Shown: positions 18,888 to 28,935, numbered from the stretch's first letter. The stretch: 64,000 nucleotides of DNA from Arthrobacter sp. Hiyo8 (GCA_001549895.1 AP014719.1:2666001-2730000), one strand, 5' to 3'. The notes: generated from the letters alone by a model not told the origin. Program-made: numbers and translations.

Positions 18888-19196
18888 TTGAGCGGCATTC
18901 TTATGGCGGCCGGAGGAACGGATCTGGATTCGCAGCAGTGTATTTCACGAGGCGCGGAGATCCAGAGGCTCGGATGGCGGATGAGGATCTGCGCCGACCA
19001 AGCCGATGCCGTTCTTGCAAGGCTTGCTCAGTTGCAACTCGAGCAATGGGAGTCGCCGGCCGGCCGTGCCTACCGGACCACGCTGGCTTTTCAGGCCGCC
19101 TCCCTTCGAAGGGGGCGTGATGCCTTGCATGAGGCAGCTGAAGCGACCCTTCGCCATGCCCAAAATGTGGCTACGAAACTCCAGCCTGGCTTCTGA
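18888..19196 (+). CDS. WXG100-like small helical protein
   Basis: 102 residues starting at TTG 18888, chosen because GGAGGAGGG lies seven bases upstream; an ATG at 18864 precedes this site and is less likely. The protein is almost entirely helical: a first helix of about 30 residues, a turn with LEQWESPAGRAYR, and a second long helix ending HAQNVATKLQPGF. The W-x(3)-AG turn in a helical hairpin is the hallmark of actinobacterial WXG100/ESX-like proteins. Its TGA overlaps the ATG of the next gene (TGATG), so the two are translationally coupled. No ESX ATPase is in the window. Confidence 0.6.
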   Translation: MSGILMAAGGTDLDSQQCISRGAEIQRLGWRMRICADQADAVLARLAQLQLEQWESPAGRAYRTTLAFQAASLRRGRDALHEAAEATLRHAQNVATKLQPGF

Positions 19197-20563
19197 TGGC
19201 CGAGGTCGCTCCTATCGGCGCGGGCGGAACACCCCACCCCGAGCACCCGAGCCGGATGGCACATTGCGGATACGCGGCGGAGTCGGGGAATCCATTTCCA
19301 ATTCGAAGAGCTGCTTGCTGGCGCCGCCGCGCTGGACGCACTGGTGCTCCAACTGCAGGCCATTGAAGTGGAGGCTGAAGCGGTGAGGGTGGCTCTCTTC
19401 CCGCACCAGGCCTCGTCCTATGCGAGCGGCAGCAACGCAATCATCGCCGTTGGTGAGAGCGGCCGGGACGTTGGACGCGTCCGCGAACAGCTTCAGCTGA
19501 TCGGCAACGGGGTCAGGGCGAGCCATCGTGAATACGAGTTTGCGGAATCACATGCGGCGATCAGGTTGCGGATGGGATTGGGAATGCCAGGTCCTGCGAC
19601 TGGTCCTGCTCCCCTCGACGTTGGCTTGAGGGGCGCCACCGAAGGAGCCGTGCGGGACCTGACCCGGATATTGGAGCTGCTGGTGGGGATACCGCCGGCC
19701 GCGGCCAACCTTGCAGGGGCAATCGTCGGGCCCACTGATGTCGGTGCAGTCCTGAGAGCGATCGTCGCGATTCCCGCACTGGCTTTCCTCAAGCCACGTC
19801 CCATTACGGTCAGCCGGGGAGAGTCAACCACCAAGAGCGTGGACCTGTCGGCAGCAGGAATGCTCAGGGAACTGGATCACGTCGGCGCCACGTCGGAGGG
19901 CGAAATTGAAGTGATGCAGGTAGATAAGGGCGGCGAACGGGCATGGGTGGTGCTGATTCCGGGCACCCAGCCAGGCAACCCGCCGGGAGGGGGAAATCCA
20001 TTGGACGAGGCCGGGATTGCCGAAGCGCTGGGTTACAACTCGACGGAAACCAGCAAGGCCATCCGTCAGGCGTTGCTCGAGGCTGGCGCCGCGGCCGGCG
20101 AAACGGTGGTGGCAGTCGGCCACAGCCAAGGCGGAATCCACGCCATGAACCTGAGCAAGGACAAAGCGTTCCTCGCCGAGTATGACCTCAAGTTTGTGGT
20201 GACAGCTGGATCACCCGTCGGCGGGATTACCCCGCAGGCCCGCATCGGGAGCCTGCACTTGGAGCACGAACAGGATTGGGTACCCGGCGCGGAAGGCAAA
20301 GCGAATCCGGACACCAAGGACAGAGTCACGGTCACCATGACCAGTCCGGTGATCCTGGAACCCGGTGAGGACCCAGGCATTGGGCCGGCACACAAGCTCT
20401 CACGCTATGAGGAAGGGGCGAAGCTGGTGCAGCTCAGTTCCGATCCTTCACTGGCCGCTTCCACTGCCGCTCTGGGCGGGATACTGGGCGCCGGAGGAGT
20501 GGCCAAGGTGAGCCGGTTCAAGCTGAACCGCGAAGCGCCCCGGCCCCTCGGGGAGGGCGGTGA
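19196..20563 (+). CDS. Large alpha/beta-hydrolase-like protein with helical N-terminal domain, frameshifted at both ends
   Basis: Reconstructed as about 455 residues. The N-terminal 130 residues form long amphipathic helices resembling a second ESX/LXG-like hairpin; a hinge with GAIVGPTDVGAVLRAIVA follows; the C-terminal domain has a WVVLIPGTQPG strand and the nucleophile elbow GHSQGGIHA, typical of lipases and esterases, plus SRYEEGAKLV. The main frame runs from about 19260; the ATG overlapping the previous stop is in another frame, so one extra base lies in 19200-19270. A missing C at 20544-20547 would bring a stop at 20563, just before the convergent gene; unrepaired, the frame runs implausibly across it to 20822. 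Confidence 0.6.
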
Positions 20564-20615
20564 GGAAAGCCGAGGAACATGCTGGCGAAGGCCACTTACG
20601 GCCTCTCACGGCCTG

Positions 20616-21041
20616 TTACCGCCTACCGCCTGGAATCCAGCTGGCCACCATGGAGATCAGGCTGATGATGATCGCCGCGAGAACTGCGGTCCAGAAGAAA
20701 CGGTCGATGGTGAGGTGTACCGGCGTGTAGCTACTGAGCCAGGCTGTCAGGGACAGCATGGCCGCGTTGATGACAATCGTGAACAAGCCGAGGGTGAGGA
20801 TCGTGATCGGAAGGGAGAGTAGCTTGACCAGAGGCCGCACGAAGGCGTTGACGATGCCAAAAATGAGCCCTATGAAGAGATAGGCAAGAACCACGCCCAA
20901 AGTGTCGCCCCCTTGAGTGACCCCCGCGTTGCTTACCGCATTGGTAGTTGCCGACGTGGAAATATCCATCCCAGGCAGAATCCAACTGGCAACCCAGAGG
21001 GCCAGTCCGTTGATCAGGACACGCACAATGAATGAACCCAT
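20616..21041 (-). CDS. PF04020-type four-helix membrane protein ('phage holin family')
   Basis: 141-residue inner-membrane protein, intact, with four hydrophobic segments: FIVRVLINGLALWVASWIL, LGVVLAYLFIGLIFGIVNAF, ITILTLGLFTIVINAAML and FFWTAVLAAIIISLISMV. The spacing and the VNAFVRPLVKLLSLPITILTLG core are those of the family often labelled phage holin or mycobacterial four-TMS protein. There are no phage genes nearby, so a housekeeping membrane role is more likely than lysis. It is divergent from the hisC-type gene across a region with four short direct repeats. Confidence 0.8.
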   Translation of the reverse strand: MGSFIVRVLINGLALWVASWILPGMDISTSATTNAVSNAGVTQGGDTLGVVLAYLFIGLIFGIVNAFVRPLVKLLSLPITILTLGLFTIVINAAMLSLTAWLSSYTPVHLTIDRFFWTAVLAAIIISLISMVASWIPGGRR

Positions 21042-21051
21042 ACGCCCATGC

Positions 21052-21113
21052 TTTCACACGCGCCGGTTTCACACGCGATCGTTTTCACATGCGCCGGTTT
21101 TCATGTGCACAGG
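21052..21113. repeat. Four degenerate 15-16 bp direct repeats in a divergent promoter region
   Basis: Tandem units TTTCACACGCGCCGG, TTTCACACGCGATCG, TTTTCACATGCGCCGG and TTTTCATGTGCACAGG occupy the spacer between the divergent PF04020 and aminotransferase genes, beginning 10 bases before the former's ATG. They could be stacked regulator sites or simply polymerase-slippage products. Confidence 0.6.
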
Positions 21114-21161
21114 CCAAGGGGCTTCGAGCATGGCCCGAAGCCCTGCAAGTAGGCTGGTGCC

Positions 21162-22280
21162 ATGAATTCTTCTGACAACGCACCGGAGGGCGTGCGTCCC
21201 CGCCCGGTGGTGGACAGGCTCCCCAAATATGCCGCAGGCAAGCCGCCCGCCGCGATTGAGGGCCTGACCAGTTACAAACTGTCGTCCAATGAAAACCCGC
21301 TACCCCCGATCCCCGCCGTACTCGAGGCGATCGCTGATCAGTCGGACATCAACCGGTATCCGGACCCGCTGTCCACCAAGCTGCGCACGGCGCTCGCTGA
21401 CTTCCTGGGAATTCCCGCTGACGACGTTGTCACCGGGGCCGGAAGCCTCGGGGCCCTCAACCAAATCTTGTCCACCTTTGCCGGACAGAACCACGACGGC
21501 AAGTCTGATGAGGTCATCTACGCCTGGCGTTCCTTCGAGGCCTACCCCATTTCCGTAGGACTGGCCGGTGCCGAGAGCGTCCAGATCCCGTTGCTTTCCG
21601 ATGGGCGTCACGATCTCGAGGCCATGGCGGCCGCCGTGACCGTCCGCACCAAGGTGATCTTGCTTTGCACGCCGAACAATCCCACGGGTCCCATCCTCAC
21701 GGACGAGGAAACTGAACGGTTCATCCAGTCGGTTCCGGCGGGCGTCGTCGTGGTCATCGATGAGGCCTACCAGGAGTTCGTCAGGGACGAGAACGCCGTG
21801 GACGGCATCAAGTTGTACCGCAAGTACCCTAACGTCGTGGTCCTCCGTACCTTTTCCAAGGCTCACGGCCTTGCCGGGCTGCGCGTTGGATACAGCGTCT
21901 CCGGTCCGGATCTCACCCAGCACCTGCGCGTCGCTGCCACCCCATTTGCTGTCTCGCAGATTGCGGAACGCGCCGCCATTACTTCGTTGGAGAATTTCGA
22001 CCAAGTTGTTGAAAGGGTACAAAGCCTGGTGGACGAGCGGGACCGGGTTACCGCGGGACTTCGCGAGCTCGGATGGTTCGTGCCCGATGCCCAAGGCAAC
22101 TTCGTATGGCTGAATCTTGGCGAGAATAGCGCCGAATTTGCCGGACTGGCAGGCGAGCGGGCGTTGTCCGTGCGGGCCTTCGGCAACGAAGGTGTCCGGG
22201 TCAGCATTGGAGAGGTCGAGGCCAATACTCGATTCCTGGAACTCTGTGCGTCCTATACAAAAGCGCCGCTGCCTTCCTAG
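21162..22280 (+). CDS. hisC: Histidinol-phosphate / aromatic amino acid aminotransferase
   Basis: 372-residue PLP aminotransferase, intact. YKLSSNENP near residue 38, PNNPTGPIL, VVIDEAYQEF and the PLP-lysine segment TFSKAHGLAGLRVGYS are the HisC/Pat family pattern. In actinobacteria this subgroup often works on phenylalanine or aromatic 2-oxo acids (Pat) and is duplicated relative to the histidine-operon hisC. Here it is outside a his operon and directly before a 2-oxoacid dehydrogenase operon, so an amino-acid catabolic or Pat role is at least as likely as histidine synthesis. Confidence 0.8.
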   Translation: MNSSDNAPEGVRPRPVVDRLPKYAAGKPPAAIEGLTSYKLSSNENPLPPIPAVLEAIADQSDINRYPDPLSTKLRTALADFLGIPADDVVTGAGSLGALNQILSTFAGQNHDGKSDEVIYAWRSFEAYPISVGLAGAESVQIPLLSDGRHDLEAMAAAVTVRTKVILLCTPNNPTGPILTDEETERFIQSVPAGVVVVIDEAYQEFVRDENAVDGIKLYRKYPNVVVLRTFSKAHGLAGLRVGYSVSGPDLTQHLRVAATPFAVSQIAERAAITSLENFDQVVERVQSLVDERDRVTAGLRELGWFVPDAQGNFVWLNLGENSAEFAGLAGERALSVRAFGNEGVRVSIGEVEANTRFLELCASYTKAPLPS

Positions 22281-22300
22281 CGGTTAACAAATGCCCCTGC

Positions 22301-22328
22301 GTCCCTTACTGCGGATAAAGTAAGGGAC
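22301..22328 (+). terminator. Hairpin after the aminotransferase gene
   Basis: Ten-base arms GTCCCTTACT / AGTAAGGGAC with an eight-base loop, 20 bases past the stop. No T-run follows, so termination is likely but not certain. Confidence 0.55.
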
Positions 22329-22338
22329 GAAAGCCAAG

Positions 22339-22376
22339 ATATGCCGATTCCGGAATGCATTCCGGAATCGGCATAT
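22339..22376. promoter_or_regulatory. 38-bp perfect palindrome upstream of the E1-alpha gene
   Basis: Exact palindrome without a loop: each 19-base half begins ATATGCCGATTCCGGAATG on its own strand. It ends 48 bases before the E1-alpha ATG and follows a separate hairpin. A loopless palindrome of this length next to a promoter fits a dimeric or tetrameric regulator site better than a terminator. The cognate regulator is not in the window. Confidence 0.65.
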
Positions 22377-22423
22377 ATCAGCGAATATTGCTCAGCATCG
22401 GCTGTGGCAGGCAAGGAGACGGA

Positions 22424-23631
22424 ATGGGCGCAACTCAATTGCCCACCCCCGGGATCAACGGAACGGGACTGGATCAGCAGTCTCCTGCGGGAGGCGCTTC
22501 GAGCGATCCCGCGGCCGACATGATCCAGCTGCTGGGGCCGGACGGCAAGCTAGGGACAGATCCAGTCTTCTCGGACTACGCCAAGCGCCTTGATCCTGAG
22601 CAACTCCGGGGCTTCTATGCCGACATGGCCAAGGTCCGCCGCTTCGACCAGGAGGCCACTGCACTCCAGCGCCAAGGCGAGCTGGCACTTTGGGTTCCCC
22701 TCACCGGCCAGGAGGCCGCCCAGATCGGTTCCGGGCGGCTACCCAACGGCAGGACTACATCTTCCCGACGTACCGGGAACACGGCGTCGCATTGACCCGC
22801 GATGTGGACCTGGCGGAACTCCTCAAGTTGTTCCGCGGAATTTCGAATGGTGGCTGGGATCCCACCGAGAACAACTTCCATCTCTATACCCTCGTCCTTG
22901 CGGCCCAGACGCTGCACTCCGTCGGTTACGCCATGGGAATCCAGCGCGACCAGAAGCTTGCGGAAGCCAATGGTTCCAACGACCCGAAGGCTGCTGTGGT
23001 GGCCTACTTCGGCGACGGTGCCAGCTCCGAAGGCGACGTCCACGAATCCATGGTCTTCGCGGCTTCCTACAATGCTCCCGTGGTGTTCTTCTGCCAGAAC
23101 AACCACTGGGCCATCTCCGTCCCTACCGAGGTCCAGACCAAGGTTCCGCTGTTCAACCGGGCCAAGGGATACGGCTTCCCGGGCATCCGCGTTGACGGCA
23201 ACGATGTCATCGCAGTCCATGCGGTCACCGAGTGGGCGCTTGAGCACGCACGGGAAGGCCGCGGCCCGGTGCTCATTGAGGCATACACGTATCGCGTTGG
23301 TGCCCACACGACGGCGGACGACCCCACCAAGTACCGCGAATCCGCCGAGGAGATTTCATGGCGGGGCAAGGATCCCTTGGATCGTCTTGAGAAGTACCTC
23401 CGCAACGAGGGCCTCGCCGACGAAGCTTTCTTTGAGCAAGTCAGGGTCGACGGCGACAAGCTCGCCGCTCACGTCCGCAGCACCACGCAAGGCCTGCAGG
23501 GTCCCAACTTCCGCGAGTCATTCGCGGGTGTCTATGCCGAGCCGCACCCCTTGGTGGCCGAGGAACTTGCTTGGTTCGAGGAATACTCCGCCGGATTCGA
23601 AGGCAACGAGGAAGAGGGGGCAGGCAACTGA
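22424..23631 (+). CDS. 2-oxoacid dehydrogenase E1 component, alpha subunit (frameshifted)
   Basis: Thiamine-diphosphate-dependent E1-alpha, 402 residues after restoring a G at 22737-22738. The ThDP motif GDGASSEGDVHE...NNHWAIS is present, with the FPTYREHG segment typical of the pyruvate/branched-chain E1-alpha class. AAGGAGA lies six bases before ATG 22424. The stop overlaps the E1-beta start (TGATG). Substrate could be pyruvate or branched-chain 2-oxo acids; the actinobacterial three-gene order without E3 and the preceding aminotransferase favour the branched-chain type (bkdA), but annotators often write pdhA. Confidence 0.9.
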
Positions 23632-24610
23632 TGACCACTATGACCATTGCCAAGGCCATCAACGAAGGCCTGCGTGCCTCGCTCACCAATAACCCGAAGT
23701 CCTTGCTCATGGGCGAAGACATCGGCCCGCTGGGCGGCGTCTATCGCGTGACCGACGGACTCATCAGGGAGTTCGGCGCAGACCGGGTGGTGGATACCCC
23801 ACTGGCTGAGTCCGGCATCGTCGGCACGGCTATTGGCCTCGCCTTGCGCGGCTACCGTCCCATCTGCGAAATCCAGTTCGACGGTTTTGTGTTCCCCGGG
23901 TTCAACCAGATCACCACCCAATTGGCCAAGATGCACTCCCGCAGCGGCGGCAAGTTGACTGTCCCGTAGTCATCCGCATTCCTTACGGTGGCGGCATCGG
24001 CTCGATCGAACATCACTCGGAATCACCGGAAGCACTGTTCGCCCACACCGCCGGCTTGCGCATCATCACCCCGTCCAACGCCCACGACGCCTACTGGATG
24101 ATCCAGCAGGCCGTTGACTGCACGGACCCGGTCATCTTCTTCGAGCCCAAGCGCCGCTACTGGCTCAAGGGCGAGGTGGATACCGAGAACGCCGGATTGG
24201 CTTCGGACCCCTTCCAAGCGCACGTCCTGCGCGAAGGTTCCGACGCCACCATCGTGGCGTACGGGCCGCTGGTACCGGTCGCGCTGGCCGCAGCAGCGGC
24301 CGCGGAAGAGGACGGGCACAGCATCGAAGTGATCGACCTGCGCTCGATTTCGCCCATCGACTTCGACACCGTCACGGCTTCCGTCAAGAAGACCGGCCGC
24401 TTGATCGTTGCCCACGAGGCACCGACGTTCGGAGGGATCGGCGGCGAGATCGCTGCGCGGATCAGTGAGCGTGCTTTCCTGCACCTGGAGGCTCCGGTCA
24501 TCCGCGTGGGCGGTTTCCACATGCCATATCCCGTGGCGAAGGTGGAAGAGGACTACTTGCCGGACATCGACAAGATCCTCGAAGCCCTGGACCGTTCCCT
24601 GGCCTACTAG
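23631..24610 (+). CDS. 2-oxoacid dehydrogenase E1 component, beta subunit (frameshifted)
   Basis: E1-beta partner of the preceding gene, 326 residues once a C is restored at 23963-23965. Conserved features are MTIAKAINEGL, LMGEDIGPLGGVYRVTDGL, the DTPLAESGIVGTAIGLA block, IITPSNAHDAYWM, and DLRSISPIDFDTV in the C-terminal transketolase-like domain. Without repair a false TAG appears at 23967-23969 and splits the protein in two. The ATG overlaps the E1-alpha stop by one base, pointing to 1:1 coupled synthesis. Confidence 0.9.
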
Positions 24611-24667
24611 CCGCCCCTGATTGCACCCGCCGCCACGCGGACGGGCCAGCCGAGATCGAGGACCTAA

Positions 24668-26258
24668 GTGACTGTTAAGAAATTCAACCTGCCGGATGTC
24701 GGCGAAGGCCTGACCGAGGCGGAAATCGTCTCCTGGAAGGTCAAGCCCGGCGATACCGTGGCCATCAACGACGTCATCTGCGAGATCGAGACCGCCAAGT
24801 CCCTCGTGGAATTGCCGTCCCCGTATGCCGGCACCGTGGCGGAATTGCTCGTTGCCGAAGGCATCACGGTTGAAGTAGGGACCGCGATTATCGGAATTTC
24901 GGACAATGCGCCGGGTGACACCGCGCCCGCGTCAGCGCCCGGTGCGCCGCTCGCCGAGCAGCCTGCGGCTCCGACCGCCGCCGCGACGCCCCCGCCGCGC
25001 CTGCAGCGGAACAGGTCTTCGAAGCCTCGATGTACGGCAAGTTGCCCGACGACGCCGGAACGTCCGACGGCGGTCCGGCCGGCGGCCCGCTGGTTGGCTC
25101 CGGTCCCAAGGCCGACGCGGTCAAGCGCCGCCCGCGCAAGCGCCCGGAAGGTGCTGCTTCGGTACCCGCCGCGGCGCCGAGCGCGGCACCCGCCGCCGTC
25201 GAGACCGCCGTCGAGCGGGTGGCAGAGCCCAGCGCTCCGGCCCTGTCGCCCGTTGCCGCACAACAGCCCGCAGCCGCAAGCCAGACATCCGCAAGCCAGA
25301 CATCCGCAAACCAGGCGCCGGGTCTCACCGGCATCGGTGCAACGGTCAGTGGCCTCGTCAACCGGGTGCTGGCCAAGCCGCCCGTGCGCAAGATCGCCCG
25401 TGAACTTGGGATTGACCTGGCCGACGTCGTTCCCACCGGAGCCCGCGGCGAAGTGACCCGTGAGGATCTGGTCAGTTACCAGTCGCAGCGCGATGCCGAG
25501 GTGGACCAAGCAGACAAGTTCTGGGGTGCGTCCAAGAAACCGCAGGATCAGCGAGTGGAACGGATCCCGGTCAAGGGCGTCCGCAAGGCCACGGCCAAGG
25601 CCATGGTGGAGTCGGCCTTCACGGCGCCGCACGTGAGTATCTTCGTTGACGTGGATGCCAGCCGCACCATGGAATTCGTCAAGCGGCTCAAGGCCTCCAG
25701 GGACTTTGAGGGAATCAAAGTATCGCCGCTGCTGATCCTCTCGAAGGCTGTGATTTGGGCCGCGGCGCGCAATCCGAGCGTTAACGCGACCTGGGTGGAG
25801 AACGCCGATGGCAACGGAAACGCGGAGATCCACGTCAAGCACTACATGAACCTGGGCATTGCCGCGGCGACGCCGCGAGGGCTTATGGTTCCGAACATCA
25901 AGGATGCCCAGGATCTTTCCCTCAAGGAACTGGCCCTCGCCCTCAATGAGCTTGCCAGCACGGCACGCGCCGGCAAGACCCAGCCGTCGCAGATGCAGGG
26001 CGGCTCGCTGACCATCACGAACATCGGCGCCCTGGGCATCGACACCGGAACGCCTATTATCAACCCCGGTGAGGTGGCAATCGTCGCGTTCGGCACCATC
26101 AAGCAAAAGCCGTGGGTGCTCGACGGCGAGGTCATCCCCGCTGGATCACAACGCTTGGCGGTTCGTTCGACCACCGCGTGGTGGACGGCGACCTCTCTGC
26201 CCGTTTCATGGCCGACGTAGCATCCATCCTCGAAGAACCTGCCCTGCTGCTTGACTGA
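24668..26258 (+). CDS. 2-oxoacid dehydrogenase E2, dihydrolipoyl acyltransferase (two frameshifts)
   Basis: E2 core of the complex, 530 residues after repair near 24990 and at the CCCC of 26136-26139. Domain order: one lipoyl domain (residues 1-80, modified lysine in [10 protein letters not shown]), a long Ala/Pro-rich linker with a short SQTSA repeat, the E1/E3-binding domain [14 protein letters not shown], and the catalytic domain whose active-site motif FDHRVVDGD is restored only in the third frame. GTG start. A single lipoyl domain fits branched-chain or actinobacterial pyruvate-type complexes. E3 must be encoded elsewhere. Confidence 0.9.
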
Positions 26259-26319
26259 GCAGCGCGGCATCAAGGACGGGCGGCGCGGCAGCGCGGCGTT
26301 AGGGGAGAGCGGCACCGCG

Positions 26320-26714
26320 TTGCCAGGGTCCTGACGGAAGTCTTCCAGCCGCCCGCCGTCGTATCCGTCCTGCTGCTCCTGAGCCCTGCGGTGGAACCAG
26401 GCTTCCCGGGCACGATATGGTTCGGTGTCCTGGCGGCGCTCTTTGTCTGCGCGCTGCCGCTGGCCTACGTCCTGCTCATGGTGCGGCTCGGCAAACTCAG
26501 CGACCACCACGTCAGTGATCGCAAGGAGCGGGCGCCGTTGCTGATGCTTGCGCTCGTGTCCGTCGTCGTGGGGCTGGTGGCCCTCAATCTCATCCACGCC
26601 CCGACGAGCGTCTCAGCGATGATCCTTGCACTGATTGGCGGCATCACGGTGTTGGCCGCAGTCAGCCTCGTGTGGAAAATCAGCGGCCATGCCTCGGCAA
26701 TTTCCGCGGGCTAG
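26320..26714 (+). CDS. Small membrane protein, PA-phosphatase-like C-terminal part
   Basis: About 131 residues with four hydrophobic helices (VVSVLLLLSP, IWFGVLAALFVCALPLAYVLL, LLMLALVSVVVGLVAL, AMILALIGGITVLAAVSLVW). The cytoplasmic loop RLGKLSDHHVSDRKER resembles proteins labelled phosphoesterase/PA-phosphatase-related in Arthrobacter, but the acid-phosphatase motif is incomplete. The start is unclear: TTG 26320 with AGGGGAG upstream works if one G is missing nearby. Its stop interlocks with the stop of the convergent gene at 26711. Confidence 0.5.
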
Positions 26715-27049
26715 TAGGACGTGTAGCTGAGCGCGAGGTCGCGCAGTTGCTGATCGCTCATGCTGCCGATCATTCCGAATGACAGCACCATCGCCAGGGC
26801 TCCGACGGCGAGCATCGCGGAAGCAACCACAAGCAACAATTTCCAGTCGGAGCGAAGGATGCTGCGGAAGGTCTCCGGCATCTGGAGCAACGGGGAGATC
26901 ATGTTCGGGGCGCTGTCTACCGAGCCGTCGTCGAGAAGTGCCACGATGCGGTCATTCGCCCGGTCGAAGCGCATGGAACTGATGTGGTTGCCATGGCGGG
27001 CGAGCAGAATGTCGTGTCCGACGCGTTGGCGCGGCTGCAGAGTAAGCAA
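26711..27049 (-). CDS. Hypothetical single-pass membrane protein
   Basis: 112 residues from TTG 27049, which follows AGGGGATCCC. The N-terminal 70 residues are polar with HDILLARHGNHISSMRFDRANDRIVALLDDGSV, a small beta-like cytoplasmic part; a single strong membrane helix LLLVVASAMLAVGALAMVL lies near residue 80. No family recognised. The last bases overlap the stop of the plus-strand membrane gene, an unusually tight convergent junction with no room for a terminator. Confidence 0.5.
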   Translation of the reverse strand: MLTLQPRQRVGHDILLARHGNHISSMRFDRANDRIVALLDDGSVDSAPNMISPLLQMPETFRSILRSDWKLLLVVASAMLAVGALAMVLSFGMIGSMSDQQLRDLALSYTSY

Positions 27050-27204
27050 AAGGGATCCCCTACGGGTTGATGTGATGGGCGGCTCGCGCCCTTGGGGGCC
27101 ACTTCAATTTTATCGGCGGCATCCTAGCCGCACGGCCAAAATCGGGGTGAGACCGCCCACCACAACGCGTGATCCCCGTCAAAGTCCAGGGGTCGGCGTG
27201 TTCC

Positions 27205-27632
27205 CTACGGTTCGTCCGTCTTGGCAATGTAGACGTCGCACGGCGCGTTGTGCGCCACCGTGTTCGCAACGCTGCCGAGAACCCTGGCCAGTCCCTGCAT
27301 ACGGCGGTTGCCGACCACGATCACTTGGGCACCCACTCGTTCGGCTTCCTTGACCAAGGCCTCTCCGGCTTTGCCGAAGACGGCCCGTAGCTGGTGGTCA
27401 ATTGCTCGGAGGCGAGTTCTGCGGCGACTTTGCTGGCGACCTTCTCCGCGGCGTCGGCGTCGGAGAGAATCCACTTGTCCCCTCCGCTTTCGACGACCTC
27501 CACGTGGGCGCCTTCAAAAGCGGTGATGACGCGGAGTTCCGCGCCCAGTGCGGTCGCCAAATTCTTTGCCGAATCGGCGGCCCTTCTCGCTGTTACGCTG
27601 CCGTCGACTCCGACGAGGACTATTCCGCTCAT
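27205..27632 (-). CDS. Universal stress protein, UspA family (frameshifted)
   Basis: About 142 residues after restoring one base at 27394-27395. VLVGVDGSVTARRAA forms the first strand and phosphate loop; VIVVGNRRMQGLARVLGSVANTVAHNAPCDVYIA is split across the ATP-binding G-x2-G-x9-G(S/T) region and final strand. Such proteins bind ATP or AMP and are induced under stress. The ATG overlaps the stop of the aminotransferase upstream on the same strand (ATGA), so the two are one operon. Confidence 0.85.
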
Positions 27633-28935
27633 ATATCTGCTCCTTTGCTGATGACATCAATGGCTTCTTGCAAAACCGGCGCCAATCGGCGGACACCTTC
27701 GGCGATGGACTCCGGTGGCACTGCGCTGAAAGCCAACCTCAGTTTGTTGGATGGTTCGTCCGAGTGCGTGAACGCCGCGCCGGGATGAACACGACCCCCG
27801 CGGCGATTGCCCTCTTGAGCAGCGGATACGTGTCGACGCCGTCGGGCAAAGTGACCCAGACGAAGAAGCCGCCCTCGGGCCTGGTCCAGCTGAGCCCGGA
27901 AGGCATGTGCTCTTCCAGCGCCACCAGCAGGGCATTGCAGCGTTCCTCGTACAGGGCCCGGTAGGTGTCAATCTGCCCGCGCCAGTCGTAGTCCCGAAGA
28001 TATGCGGAGATGATCATCTGGTTCAGGGTGGGAGGGCATAGGGTCACGGCTTCCGAAGCCAGGTAGAAGCGCCGCTGCAAGTGCTCGGGTACCAGGGCCC
28101 ACCCGATGCGCAGTCCCGGGGCAAAGATCTTGGAGAACGAGCCCATGTAGATGACGTCGTGCTCATTCGCGGCACGCATTGGTTCCAACGGCTTGCCGTC
28201 GAAGCGCAAAAGACCGTAAGGGTTGTCTTCGAGCACCAGAATATTCGCATTGCGGCATATATCGACAATGCGCTGACGCCTCGCCGGAGCAAGCGTGATG
28301 CCGGAGGGGTTGTTGAAGTTGGGGATCGTGTAGAGGAACTTGATGGTCTTGCCCTCGGCCTGAAGCGCAGCGATCTTGGCTTCGAGGAGCTCCGGAACCA
28401 AGCCGTTGTCGTCCATGTCCACGGTCTCAACCTGGACCTGGTAGGCCTCGAAGGTGTTCAGGGCACCCACGTAGGTGGGGTTTTCCACGAGGACGACGTC
28501 GCCAGGATTGCAGAAGACTTTCGTGGCGACATCCTGGGCCGACTGGGAACCGGCGGTGATCACCACGTTCTCCGGGCGGGCGTCCATGATGCCCTCCGCG
28601 GCCATGATCTCGCAGATCTGGGTACGCAGTTCCTCGGTGCCTTGGCCGCCGCCGTACTGCAGTGCCGTCATGCCTTCTTCCGCGATGATGCGGGCCGCGG
28701 TCTGGCCGAGCTTCTCGAGGGGCAGGGACTGCAGATAGGGGTTTCCGCCAGCGAGGGACACGAGTCCCGGCCGCATTGAAATGTCGAAGACGTCACGCAC
28801 AGCGGACTGCTTGATGTTGGCGGCGCGCTCCGAGAAAAGTTCCTCGTGGCGGTGTGCGGCAGTTGCTGCTCGCTCTATTGCGTCGATTGCTTCCGCGGGC
28901 AATTCAGGCCCGGCATCCAATGTTTCGTGGGTCAC
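27629..28935 (-). CDS. MocR-like class I aminotransferase without HTH domain (2-aminoadipate/valine type), frameshifted
   Basis: 435 residues after restoring a G on the plus strand at 27782-27784, which extends the C-terminus to EAIDVISKGADI and moves the stop to 27629. MRPGLVSLAGGNP, YGGGQGTEELR, ENPTYVGALNTFE, IPNFNNPSG and the PLP-lysine motif GSFSKIFAPGLRIGW place it with the LysN/PLP-dependent 2-aminoadipate or branched-chain aminotransferases. It overlaps the Usp gene by 4 bases. Together with the E1/E2 operon nearby it may feed branched-chain or aromatic 2-oxo acids into catabolism; that link is inferred. Confidence 0.85.

Noticed and set aside
20616..21041. Prophage remnant (holin)
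   Set aside because: PF04020 proteins carry a holin label in databases but no phage gene, integrase or attachment site is nearby.
23960..23970. E1-beta pseudogene or programmed frameshift
   Set aside because: The TAG at 23967 arises from one missing C in a C run; there is no slippery heptamer or downstream structure, and the same error type hits dozens of unrelated genes.
26272..26319. tRNA or small RNA in the gap after the E2 gene
   Set aside because: No cloverleaf-like pairing or CCA; the gap is 60 bases and carries only a probable ribosome site.
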